Assembly (NCBI GenBank): GCA_000827265.1
Contig: KN834750.1
Span: 124,001-188,000 of the forward strand
Reading direction: 5' to 3'
Length of the DNA: 64,000 nucleotides
DNA from: Collybiopsis luxurians FD-317 M1
Lineage: Eukaryota > Basidiomycota > Agaricomycetes > Agaricales > Omphalotaceae
Below, in pieces: positions 11,348-22,753 of this stretch (position 1 is its first letter; each line of letters opens with the position of its first letter). The notes beneath the pieces are model-generated. The model was given only the letters and a program-made list of their open reading frames with translations, ran no database searches and had not been told where the DNA came from. Position numbers and translations under genes: made by a program.

Positions 11348-13296
11348 TTACCAAGTCTTCACGATGACTAGTTGTCTCTCAGTCAGAGCTACAATTATAT
11401 CCTTCCCCTCGATGCAAATGGCCCCCACTCCGAGTAAAGCGCCCCCAGCACCATCTCCAACCTTAAGAATTGCTTGTTTCGCCCAAGCCTCAGACAACTC
11501 TGCGCGTCGGTAAACGTACATGTTCCCACCTCTATTTCGAGCCCCACTCTCCAACGCGAACACAAGGTTTTCATTGTGATGTGTAAACCGAACATCTTGT
11601 TTGGAAGCCAATACGAATGCCAGAGCGGAATATGTGCAAGTATGAGTCCACTTTGCGGCTGCTTCCGTATCGGTGTTGGGCTGAAGAGCATAAACTGCAC
11701 CGTCTAAGCCTTCCTTCATCACAAGGGAGAACCGATCGTTGATGCGGCGGCCTGGAAGAGGCGTGGATAGCAGTATGAAAGGGTATTCACGTCCGGGATT
11801 AGACCAAGAAGGGGAAGAGCCATCCAGTTGGATCCAAGTGATACAAGCCGAACGACCAATCGAGGAATCAACTTCTTCATCCATTTCCCCTTCTCCGAGG
11901 CTAGGAACACCTCTACCCAAACCTAATCCACTTGCGTCCTCACCGGTTATCAATGAAGCAGTATATTTCTCCAGAGATTCTCGTATAAGCCACAACTCTG
12001 ACGGGTCAAGTGTCTCAGGCACCTCAACATCTTCCGGCAAAAGCTCTGCTGAAGCGGACCTCCCTGCAGATGCGAAAACCTGCATCCATTTGGTTCCTTC
12101 ATGTTGTTTATCCAAATGCAAAGTTAGCAGTCCATAAGAGTGTTCAGCCTCCTTGTCCCACGTCCAATAGCTCGATGACGGTGAGATACCGTCCCAGAAC
12201 GCTTTTGCAGAATACTGCGGTAATGGAACAACAGTCGAAGGTATGAAGTCATTGATTGAAAGGGAAAGTGAATTTGTAGTAAATCTGATGCTGATCGCAC
12301 TTTTGGGAGTGTTGGATGGAAGAGGAAATGCAACAGTAACCGAATCCGAGGCCTGCGTCCACGAGTAAGACGGGGGTTTAGCGGGATCCGCCTGGACAGC
12401 ATCTAGATTTTCGCCAGCTCGAGGAACTGGGGCGATTTCATCCGAAGATGGCTCATACGGCGGGGAAAAGGCTACTGTCAGGTCTCGATACGGGGAACCG
12501 CCGATGAGCATGAATGCATTGCGAGATGGATCATACTTGGACATAATCGGAACTTGATCCCCTCGTCGCGTCCAAGAAATATTTATTGGTTGTATGATCC
12601 CGGTTGCCCCTGTTGCAGAAATATCCACTCTAGCAGCATATATATCAAAGTCGACCGGCATAGGTTTCTTGGAAGAAGGGTCTGGCGCTGTTCCGCGATG
12701 GCTGGAAGAAAGAATAGCAACCACGGTATTGGGAGATACTAGATCAGCTGAATGGATCAGAAATGGCCGAGTTCCTCGATCCACTAAAAGCTGGTGAATT
12801 CCAACGAGTTGAAAAGGGCCCGAAGGGCTGGTGCGAAGCAAGTACATCAACCCGAATCCATCGCTTACAAGTAGCAGCTGAGATGTAATGCAGACTGTCG
12901 ATGGATATTCTGAACGATGTTCAGAGGAAGCAGATATCGGTTTTGGGAGCTCATAAACAATCCTAAACGAAGGTAAAAGAGTTTCCTACTTTAAACGTCA
13001 AATTTACAATATCTTGTAGACGATAGACTTACTGGGTCAATACTGATGAAAATTACATTGAATTCTTGATCCACATAAACGGCACCGGTCGCTTCTTTAG
13101 CCAACGCAAGATGATTGTGAGATATTCTGCTTTGAACTTCGTTAAATGACAACCAGCTTTGGGTGGAGGTAGTCGCTTGGGTAGCCAGATGATGGAGAGG
13201 ATATCTCGAGACAACTTGATCCTGATCGATAAAATCAAATTTATAACCTTCGAATTTTGGATTCAATAATTTTCGATTGATGATAAAGGTGCTCAT
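11348..13296 (-). CDS. NUDCD1: NudC domain-containing protein 1 (CS-domain cochaperone)
   Basis: Homologue of NUDCD1/CML66, a p23-like CS-domain protein that works with Hsp90-type clients and, in animals, with beta-propeller proteins. Exon 1 (from 13296, MSTFIINRKLLNPKFEGYKFD) ends at FISIDP just before about 13030. The second exon starts RIVYELPKP and runs to the stop. The CS domain is visible as YSWTQASDSVTVAF and SLSLSINDF around the middle. It is followed by a WTWDKEAEHSYGLLTLHLDK strand pair and a long C-terminal region (VFALESGARNRGGNMYVYRR, ALTERQLVIVKTW) typical of this family. It is divergent from the coiled-coil gene at 13466, with 169 bases between the two start codons. Confidence 0.87.
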
Positions 13297-13465
13297 GAGT
13301 GGTGGAAGGAGAAATAGAATTTGCTCACGTGTTCCCGACGCGGACTTGGATGCGCGTTCGAATTCGGACCCACACTTTTTTACTAATGTTGCTCTGAATC
13401 CAACCGTTTGCTGTATCTATAACTCATTTTTTCGTTGCATTTTCTTGATTTTTTGACGGATAATA

Positions 13466-16387
13466 ATGACCGGCACCGGTATGCCTGCGCGTATCAAACC
13501 CATGTTGATCTCATATTGATATAAATTATTTTGTCTTGTAGACGACAATCTAACGACTTTTGAACAGGAGCCCACTCCAATTCCTCCTCGAAGAACTTCC
13601 ATGACTTCTTCCAGTCGCAGCACTTCTCGCAGGACTTCAGTGGAGACTCGAAGTAGTCGGGTCAGTACCAGCCATTCTAGTTCTTCTGCGAGGACCAGAG
13701 ACCATACCAAAACTTCCTCGTCAAGCAGGGAACTAGCTTTGCTTCTTGCTGTAGAGAAGAGCAAATCAGAAACTCTAGAACTGAGCTTGGACCAAGCCCA
13801 AAAAGAGTTGGCGGCGATGAGGGCCCGCATGCAAGAGGCAGAGACAAATTTGGTCGAAGTTACCTCCGCATTCATGAAAGCCAATAAGGAGCGACTCGAA
13901 GCTCTTCAAAGTGCCGCTGTTGCCCATGAAGAACGAGAGTGAGTGCTCATGACCCAAAGTGAATCATTAGTAGCCAGTTTAATGGGCGCCAAATAGGTTA
14001 TATCGAGTCCAACTTTTGTCTGCACAGACTGATATAGACAAAGCTAAACATATTGTCAAGAGCATCGACGAGAGACGAGTACAGGCGGAAAAAGATGCTG
14101 CACGGTATAAGCGTACAGCCCGGGAACTCCGCGAGGAACGGCTAGTACTAGCTGCTCGTGAAGAAGGTCGAAGATTAGGTTTCAAAGAAGGATTACTGCG
14201 GGCTCGGGCCGAAGTCGGTTTTATGGACATTGCTGAAGATGGATATGTAACTCCCCCGACAAGAAGTCGTCCAGAATCCTTGAACGAAGACGGAGCAGCC
14301 TTCTATACAGAGGAGGATGAGGACGAGATAGACTCAGATCCGGTACCTTTACCCCATCCAATGCCTTCCGAACCTCCGAGCCTTCGCAACATATCACCTC
14401 AATCCCAAGCCATCCCGCCTCCCCACGATTCGCCTAATCTTACCCCAGTTGCATCGCCGCGACCGAGCACTACGACCGATCAAATACACCCAACTATTGT
14501 TCACAACCTTCCCATGTCACCTCGTCACCCTCCAGTTACCATCCCACCAGACGGCATAATCCCAGTTGATAACGAGTCTGGTATCATGCTTCCGCCACCT
14601 CACCAACTGTCCCCAATGCCTCCGATAATGGAATTATCTCCTGCTTCGGCTCCACGACAAATGGAGGAAGAGCCTAGGATTGTACCTCCCCCAGGCCAAT
14701 ACCGCGCCTCGACGTACGCGTCCGAATACTACCGAGGAAGCTCTCCAGACTCTGAGTCTACAGCCATGTCGCAATTCGACATGCTGACAGAACCTCAAAG
14801 TCTGATTGCCAACGTAAGTCCTTTATCCGCCATAGAAGAGGTGGCCAGTGGGTACACCAGTCCGAACCCACCGTCCTTGCACGGAGGAGATCTCCATCGG
14901 AGCAGTTCCATGGTGAGATGATCCTTGCTATCTTAGTGAGATCGGGCAACCCATTAGCCCAACAGCATAGCACAACATCGACCCATAGGTCTCCGTACCC
15001 AGATCCTTCTACGCAGACCCCCCGTGCGCAACCGGACAATCTTCCAGAAACAAACTACTATTCGAGCCAAAACATTGGCCGTAAACAATCGACGGTACGT
15101 CTAATGCATTCGAAACAGCTTCCTGTAAATTGATAGCCTTCGCAGAACAGCTTGGGCTCGTCGAAGCGTGCTAAAAGTCCTCCTTCAACCAGTGTTCCTC
15201 CTGTGAAACACCGACCGTACTCCCCGCCGCAAGCGAGCAATTTCTATTCTAATCCGCGCCATCAGTCGTCGAATGAAACAAGGAACTATGCAAGGTCCAT
15301 TCCCTCAGAAGTAAGCTAAAGTTCATCTACTCACCAACATAATTTGTGACGCGTTGTCTAGGCTGGTCCACGATCTCAAACTCCAACTCACAGGAGCCGA
15401 ACACCGTTCGCACAAACAGAGGCAGTACCATTTGTGCCTCCTGAGCCTTCCTCAAGCTCGTCTACCCGCAGACTAAGCAGGAAATCCTCAGTGGTAAGTT
15501 TCCAGTTTGGTGAAAACGTAGTCTTCTTGATTGCGTCTAATTCTGCTAAAACGACAGACGAGTGCAGCTTCAAGTAGCCGTACAGCTGGTACTAAGAAAG
15601 GCACAACGATTCCTCCGACAGCAGCAGCTCCGACGATTCCAGGAGGCGGCCTGTACACCACTCTAGCTCCTCCGGAAGCTCAGACTGAAGCTGTCTCGCC
15701 ACGAACGGAAAGCAGCGATGATATTATAAATGTATCTATTCTTTCTCCGGTACGTATTCTACGCATTTTCAGGACAGATATTTCATTTAGTATCACCCAC
15801 AGACTCCGCCTGGTTCTGCTCGGGGCGGAATGGAAGAAGTTTTACGAGGGAATTCTCTAAACGAATTTCTAAGTCCGCGGGACGCGGAAAGACCTTTACC
15901 CATGCCTGGAACTCCATCACCTCGTCTCCACTCAATACATCTCTCACAAGAACCTCCACCTTTACCCACAGCACCATTCGGACCTCCAAGTATTGGTACA
16001 CCAATAGCTTTAGGGGGTGGTGGAATTTTCGTACCGTCAGGTTTTACGCCGAAACCGGCATCCGGACCTACACTCTCATCTTCATCTCCTGGTCCTGTGC
16101 TTACTGGTATGCCTGAGCCTGAACAAAAGGCAAATGGTGCAGCGATGCCTGGAGACTATTCGTACAGCTCGCTCAACATGCCATCGCCCAATCAACGTCC
16201 TGTTATTCCTGATCCTACGTTACTCGGTGCCCCCGACTCGGACTCGGACTCAAGCGACCGAATATCATCCGGATTGAATAGCGACGCAAACACATTGACT
16301 ACGCCTCCTGCTATGACTCGAGGGTTACCCTCTCAACGCGCTCGCGGAACGAGAGGGAAGGCCACCGGAAAGAAAAAGCGTCGTTGA
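13466..16387 (+). CDS. coiled-coil and Pro/Ser-rich disordered protein, unknown function
   Basis: Not assigned to a family. Exon 1 is only 13 bases (13466-13478, MTGT), joined to an exon starting 13542 (DDNLTTFEQEPTPIPPRR). A Ser/Arg-rich stretch and a charged coiled coil follow (LELSLDQAQKELAAMRARMQ, then KHIVKSIDERRVQAEKDAAR). The rest is low-complexity Pro/Ser sequence with many PP and SP motifs, split by several 50-60 base introns. One of these is 54 bases long and joins RSSSM to HSTTSTHRSPYP near 14915-14970. The protein ends in a basic KATGKKKRR tail, a plausible nuclear localisation signal. It is convergent with the PP2C gene. A structural, scaffold or nuclear role is only a guess. Confidence 0.75.
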
Positions 16388-16714
16388 TACGTTTTTACGC
16401 TGTGCATATATTCTTACTAGTTTCACGTCAGTTTATTTAGAAAGTGAAATTTTGAGAGAGAATGAAATTGAAGCGAATACGAATGATATACGATTATTAT
16501 ACCGCCGACGACAATATCGAACGTCTATTCCGGCAAACGCTTGTGAGATTACAATGTGCTACATGGAAGGATATCAATGAGACAACGGTAAGTACAAGCC
16601 TGATCAGAATGGATTAACATGCAGATTAGAATGTAGCCCAGAATGAATGAGAATGAGAGACAGAGAGAGAACCGGGAAGCGAAGCAGTGGAAGATAAAGA
16701 GACGATAGACCACG
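16388..16714. other. convergent 3' intergenic region
   Basis: About 330 bases between the ends of the convergent coiled-coil and PP2C genes, AT-rich, presumably both 3' UTRs. No gene is seen. Confidence 0.6.
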
Positions 16715-18668
16715 TTACACCTTAAGTGGATCTTCGCTTGTATCCATGAGGCCCTCCGCTTCAACAGCCGGACTGGCTTGGTCACCACCAGGGTCCGACT
16801 TTAGTTGCGGTACAGGTGTTACGGGAGAACCGTTTGCTTGAGGTACTGGGGGTGGCGGAGCTTCACCGTGGGGTTCGGAATGTGATGCGCCCTCTTCTTC
16901 ATCACCATGATGAATTCCATCCTCTCGTGCATCCCTTTCGAATTCCGCCAACTTGTCCTTTAGGCTTTGTGTGGCATCGGGAGTATCATCATCTCGGACC
17001 GCTCCGAGGCCTAGAGTCTCAGTGAAGAAGGAGCTAGTTGACTCTTCACCATCGTCGTCCTCGTCGCTGTCGTCCCCGTTGAACATCAATGAATCCGCGC
17101 CGCTCAGAATGCCACTGTCCCGGTTGAAAGAAATTCCACCAGTGCTACCCAAGACCCGAGCAAAACCGGACAACCCAGGGGTTAGGAAGTGATCTTCGAA
17201 GGAATCTCCCCTCTCTTGTTGTTCCCTCTGCCGAGCTTCATATGCTTCTCGCCGTGTTTTGAACGCCATGAGTCGGCTTTGAGAATAGAGAATGGGGAGC
17301 ACCGAAGGAGTTGCGTGACCGTATTGATTATCTACCCGATCCTTGATCCAGGCGTACCACTCTTCCTTTGTGCGACCGTGCAAAAGAGCGACTATGAGGA
17401 CCGTCATGTTATCGCAGCCAATTCCAGCTCCAGCAGAGGTATCTGGAGCGAGACAGTGTTCACACATCATTTCTCCTATTTCGCCAAGCTCTTTGCCTTC
17501 TGCGACCTTCAATCTGATAAAATTGACCACCTGCTGGCTCGTCAGGCAATCCCAAATACCTGCGAACAGAGCACAATCAGAATGGAGCAAAAAAAGGCTA
17601 GAAAAGATTTATCAATCACCATCGCAAGCCAGAACGAGGAATTCATCTTCAGGGTCAATCTCATGCGTCGTGACGTCAGGATCCGCTGTGATAATCTGCT
17701 TTTCGGGAGGAAGATTGTAATTTTTCTTGAACTCGAAATCGCCAATAGCCCTTGATAGGGCGAGATTGCCTGTAAATAAAGGGATTCAACATACTGAATT
17801 CTAGCGAGTAACGTCACTCACCATTGACACGACCGTATTCTACATATCCTCCAGCGCCCGAGATTCTTATCTTTTCCGCTATATATCAAATCAAAAAAGG
17901 GTAAAAGACGAGTGGAGAAGATGTTCTCTGACATTCATTTGTTGGCTTGTGATCGAAGCTCAAAGCTTTCACTTCTCCTTTGACGCTGATAACCGACCGC
18001 GAATCACCGGCATTTGCCTTGCGCGAGGTAAAATAAGGCTAGGCGAAGAATAGGTAGACCGAAAAAGACGTACGACGTAGATTTTATCATCCGTCACTAG
18101 TGCGGCCACTGCGGTGCACCCAGATGGGTCCCGAGCATGAGCAGGATCTTGACAGTATATCAGTAGAGTATAAAAGAAGAGGGCTGAGGATGCGCACTGG
18201 CAAGGATATCTTCATCTGTACCCAGGAAAGCCTTTTTAAGGGCCAACTCGTACTGCTTAGCCGAATAGGATTCTTCTGCTAACAATTTCTTGTGCACGTT
18301 CTGACCAGCATATTTTGCGACGGATCCACCTAGCTAAACCAGTTAGAAGGAGCATGCGGAGGACTGAGCATACGACGCACCCCCGTGGCCATCGTAAACA
18401 GCAAAAAAGGCATTATGCCCATTTTTCTCCTCGTCGAAATTCAGTACAGCAGCATGTGAGTCCTCCATCGCTGTTACAGAAGTGAGTTTTGGGGCTTTTT
18501 TCCCCGAAAACACAGTGACGCACTGATTCGCCAACCCTGCATTTCGATTACTGCATAGGCAAACCGTTCGTTTCCTCCCGACTCGGAAATTTTATCCGTA
18601 GCTGTTCAAAGATGACTGTAAGCTTGAAATCTAGAGAAATCGTGGAGAAACATCGAGATACCTGGCAT
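16715..18668 (-). CDS. PP2C-type Ser/Thr protein phosphatase (PTC2/PTC3-like)
   Basis: Mn/Mg-dependent phosphatase of the PPM family; fungal PTC2/3 relatives switch off stress MAP kinases and checkpoint kinases. Visible motifs, in order: [31 protein letters not shown] (metal-binding Glu/Asp), [88 protein letters not shown] and [12 protein letters not shown]. All the metal-coordinating Asp positions expected of the family appear present. An acidic, Pro-rich tail of about 170 residues follows. The best start is a 7-base exon (ATGCCAG, 18662-18668) spliced to TDKISESGG; this is inferred from phase. The MGQ start and N-myristoylation site of some relatives are absent. Confidence 0.88.
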
Positions 18669-20254
18669 AGAAAGGGTTTGACCCTAACGAAGAAGTATTG
18701 AGGTTTTTCTCTGGTAAATGAGACTTTAAAAGAACATACCATGGCTGATAGACTGAGACTAGAATATTATCTAGTTGTGGGCAGTGAAAAAGTGGGAAGA
18801 AGGAGCAAATCAAGTCGGTAAAAAAGAAGTAGCGTGCAAAGACCTCCAGCCAGTAAAAGCGCCCGCGATGGCTCTGACTCACAACACGAGCAAATACCCT
18901 TTTCGGTACTCTCCCACCATACATTTCTGTGGGGTTCAGCAAAGCGCCTTTATCTCTTTGCCATCTGTCGCCATCTGTCGCGAGAATAGGCCAAGGCTAT
19001 TCCTGAGTAACAACGACATTGATAGACGCCTGTACACCTCCAGAGCACTTTACTTCCAACCTGCATACAACGAGTCACTAGGGTGTGCCACCTGTACATG
19101 TAGTACACCCTCTTCCTCTGGCTGGCTGGCGCTCAAGCGCTTTCTGGAGTCGGAGGACGAATTTAGTTTATGATCCGGATATTCAACTGGCTCCGAACTC
19201 ACAGCAGGTCAAAGCTGTAAATCCTGATATACAAAATTGGAAACAAAGTGGTAAAGACCAAAGGCAGTTTGAACCGCCTACGAATAGCTTCATTGACAGG
19301 ACATAGCTCATGATTAAGTATTGGTTCTTTAACCACTCTTTCGTCCGCTCTGGTGACCAGCCAGTAGAAATTGAATAAATTTTGGTCGTGTGCCCTTATA
19401 ACTTTTGACAGCGCGCAAGTTCCGCCGCGGCAGATCCCCTCAATACACGAGGCGTGCCAAAGTGCCAGTACCCATTGGTGGCCAGCGTTACCGGCAGTTT
19501 GCTTCATAAAAGTAAGTATGTATCTTCTCAACTCATCCGATACCGGAGAATCCGTGACAGGATCATCCGAGTGGCGCGCAAATAATCTGCCTGGGTTTGC
19601 GGGAACTTTGTTGAAAGCCTTGGAGAAATCATTCAACACGCGCGGACCATGGGACTCAGGTACAACCTGAATGTAAGGACTGACAGACGTTCATATACCT
19701 ACTACATTCTGCAATCTCCTTGTGGTCGGTAGAAGGGAATGACAAAGTAAGGAGTCGCAGGATCGTATCCGACAGATAACACTGCCAATGTATTCAAGCC
19801 GATTTTCATTTGATTGTTAGTTGTTCAGAAATTTTTCCACACAAATGGATACTTGGGTGCGTATCTATGCATATCTATGTACCGGACCGGGTAAGTGAGT
19901 GGCGTTATTTGATTACATAAAATATTATTTCGGGGCGCTTTTGTTTTTCGCTTGATCCTCTCTCCTTCTCTACATCCGCCCTCATCCGCCACTCTAACTA
20001 GACCAGATAGACTTTGAACCTTGGCGAGTTTAGAAGCGAAGAAGGATTATTCTCCAACGCTCCAAGATCTAGTGGGGTGTCCAAAAACTTTAATCTATTT
20101 CGGTTGGTTCCTTCTCTCATGAATAGCGGACCTTGTATCCGTGCTCAATTCTGTTCTCAAGAGAATTTATCTGGAACCTAAAAAGACTATTTAATTGGGG
20201 ACCTATAAGTACTTCCTACATCCACTTTCCCTTCTAAAGTCTTCACACTTTCAA
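18669..20254. other. 1.6 kb gene-poor region
   Basis: Spacer between divergent PP2C (-) and the Cys-rich gene (+). It contains a short direct repeat of CCATCTGTCG at about 18960-18982, and overlapping unassigned reading frames on both strands at 19199-19809 (described separately). Nothing else is recognised. Confidence 0.5.
19199..19809 (-). CDS. unassigned possible gene or gene remnant
   Basis: An ATG at 19809 opens a frame reading MKIGLNTLAVLSVGYDPATP, and further down a 146-codon frame (VPESHGPRVLNDFSKAF, VSDELRRYILTFMK) is open to a stop at 19199. The two pieces cannot be joined with a normal-length intron in phase unless a longer intron starting after NTLA is assumed. The opposite strand is also open over 19371-19670. 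No family is recognised. It could be a decayed gene, a lineage-specific gene or chance. Confidence 0.25.
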
Positions 20255-20954
20255 ATGCAGTCTGACTCCAGTGCGGTAAGTTGCAGCATCCCTTCCCCAT
20301 ATTTGTCTCCCACATTTACAACGCCTTGAGCAGAGAAAGAATCCAACTCATCGACGGACAACATCTTTACTGTCCCGTCCACGCCATGCCCTTCTGGACT
20401 TTCCAAACACCCCTTCTGGTGTTTCAACGCCCGCGTCCCTGGAAACGAACGTTGCCTATGGCGCTTTCACGCCCACTTACTCCGTCTTTCCATGTCTGAC
20501 GAGTTTGATGAGATCCAACTCAGCTTTTTTACCAGCCACCTACTCCCGACGACGTCATCATTCGATGTTCGAGTGGCCAGATAAGGACTCTGATACTGGT
20601 TGTTCCGATACTTCTAGTGTTCCCGCCTCACCGACGTCCTCATTTAGGTCTCCTTTCGCACCCACTGTCCCACGTATAACCCGTACATCTTCATATGATA
20701 CCCATTCTTCGGGATCTTCGTCCCCCTCTGAGGAATCTTCATATGCCACTCGCGGAAAGCGCACAGAAATGAATCACATTCTTTCAGAGCTCGAAAGGAA
20801 GTCTAAACTTTGTACCACGCTTGTTGGTTGTGCAACTTGTGGTAAATTAGGCTCTGACTATCCCAGATGTGGCAGATGTGGCGAGATGTGGTGCTCGAGA
20901 CCCTGTCGACTGCGTGGAGGGAAAAGACATATTTGCGCATTAAAACCTGCTTGA
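20255..20954 (+). CDS. small basic protein with C-terminal Cys-rich (zinc-binding-like) module
   Basis: Two exons: 20255-20275 (MQSDSSA) and 20334-20954, in phase. The first 150 residues are Ser/Arg/Pro-rich and probably disordered (RKNPTHRRTTS, SFRSPFAPTVPRITRTSSYD). The last 45 residues hold a tight Cys pattern: CATCGKLG, then RCGRCGEMWCS, RPCR and HIC, i.e. CxxC-x8-CxxC-x4-C-x3-C-x7-HxC. This resembles HIT- or MYND-type zinc fingers but matches neither exactly. The role is unknown; a small zinc-binding adaptor is the simplest reading. A TATA-like run was not obvious, but the upstream 250 bases are pyrimidine-rich, as in expressed fungal promoters. Confidence 0.75.
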
Positions 20955-21105
20955 TTTCACGATTTCAGGATGGACTCTTCTCACCTGTTTTGGTTTAATT
21001 CATCCTCATTTAACAGTCATTTATATATTGCTATTCCAACATTCATGCATTCTTTGTACATACATAGTAGTTTTGTAGTTTTGTATCTGTTGCAATAGTG
21101 AAATA

Positions 21106-22683
21106 CTATGAAAATTTTATTTTTCTGCCTGTAGGGGGGACAATTGCTGCGCTCAGCTTCTTTTTGGCCTCCCATGAAGGATGTAAGGGTCGAGCATCGC
21201 GATCACCAGTCGCCGGGCCTCGTTCATCCCGACCTGAAGCCTGGGGTTTCGATTGAGCGGGAGGTTCGCCTCCCTGAAACTTCCGGCTCGGACCCTTATT
21301 CGAGAATCTATCCGAAGCTTTGTTACCGTTTGGCCACCGTTTCCTACCCCGCTCAGTCTCGGCCGAAGCAGCTTCCTTTTTCTTGTGGTTGGCATTTTTT
21401 CCATATTTCTTTTCCCAGATTCTGACATAGGGGACGGCGTCAGATCTTGAGGGTGATAAGAATATAATTGACACTTACGCTCTTCGTGCTCTCTGTCCCC
21501 GTCTGTTTTTCTTCTGGCCTAGTTCGGCCGCTTGATCAGCGGTGTCACTCCAATCGGAATCGGAACCACGAATGAATCCAGTCGACAGGCTTGGCAAGAA
21601 TGTCGACTGACCAGCAGCAGGGACAGCCTTGACCGACGTCCGCTGAGGTACTTCCTCACTGTCCGACGGAAGATCCTCATCCATGAATCCGTCAGACTCT
21701 CCGGCAATGGAACCTGACTCCCAGCCGTTATCTGGTTCCTTTTCATCGTCTCCAATAGTCCCAGACTCCCATTCATCTGCATTATTTTCATCGTCTTCAC
21801 CAGCGTCGACAATATCTTCCTCGTCTTCCTCATCTTCTTCCTCATCCTCGTCGTTACCTCCAAGGTCCATCTCAACATCCTCATCCTCCGGTATATCTTG
21901 CATACTCAACTTTTTCAGCTTTTTCGGCCGTTCAGGCATACTTTCATCCAGTTCTGCACTGACATCACCGTCTTGAGAGTCTGTTGTGAATGGATGAATG
22001 ACCGAGCGGAGATCCTCAACCACGGAAGCTACTTCTGAGGCCAGTATTTTGGAGCTCAGGAGACGGCTTTGAACTTTGGCAGCTGTACCGCCACTGGCAG
22101 GTTGAAGAAGATTGTCGGCTAATTCTTGAGAAAGAGCTGTCTGCATGGATTCATGATCCGATAGAACCTTGTCTTTGGTTAATTTGCTCCTGAGAGCAGT
22201 GTTTGCGACAGCTTCATGGTTGATGCGCTTTCGCAATGTGAGATTTTCGTGAGGACGATGAGCAAGTAATATAACATACTTTGAGCTCCTCGAGCTGCTG
22301 TTCACAATCTTCTACATTTGGGTCACTTTTTAACCTTTTGAACCGAGTGAGAGATGGGTGAATTTGGGATACTAAGAGTTGACCCTACCTTAGACCCTTG
22401 AGTTTCTTGACCAGCTTTTGGGTTTCGAATGATTTGGCCTTTTTTGCAGCCTTTCTGACCTCTTTGATATCATGGTGCTGTTGCAGGTAGATGCTGATGG
22501 TTATGGGGGTATAGCAACACTATACGGGAGGACAGCACACCAATTTTCCAACAATTCTTGCTCCAAGGTCTTTCTAAATAGAATATGAGTGAATGAAAGA
22601 AAGAAAAAAGTTGAAAATCATACTGGTTTAGGTGGCTCAAAACGTTTTCGTTTGACACCTCTCTTCTCAAAGTCGTCTTTCAT
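21106..22683 (-). CDS. BUD22: BUD22-family ribosome biogenesis protein
   Basis: Nucleolar factor for small-subunit rRNA processing (yeast Bud22; animal SRFBP1 is related). It starts MKDDFEKRGVKRKRFEPPKP. Two small exons then join to a helical region (HHDIKEVRKAAKKAKSFET, QKLVKKLKGLR) and the main exon (KRINHEAVANTALRSKLTKD). A long Glu/Asp tract lies around 21780-21890. The conserved C-terminal signature is IWEKKYGKNANHKKKEA and LHPSWEAKKKL, ending GRKIKFS. Basic N-terminus, acidic middle and basic C-terminus are usual for this family. The gene is divergent from TBCD with only 70 bases between the ATGs, so the two probably share a promoter. Confidence 0.85.
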
Positions 22684-22753
22684 GCAGGTCACTAAGTAGA
22701 AAGGTCCGGCCCGGAATTGCCGGACAGGTGTGAGTTGACTCTTACTTTCATCA
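22684..22753. promoter_or_regulatory. 70-base bidirectional promoter region, BUD22/TBCD
   Basis: All sequence between the two divergent ATG codons. It must hold both 5' UTRs and any core promoter signals, or these lie inside the neighbouring coding sequence. No TATA box is visible. Confidence 0.6.

Noticed and set aside
21683..21976. Ser-rich plus-strand frame
   Set aside because: Antisense shadow of the acidic tract of BUD22.
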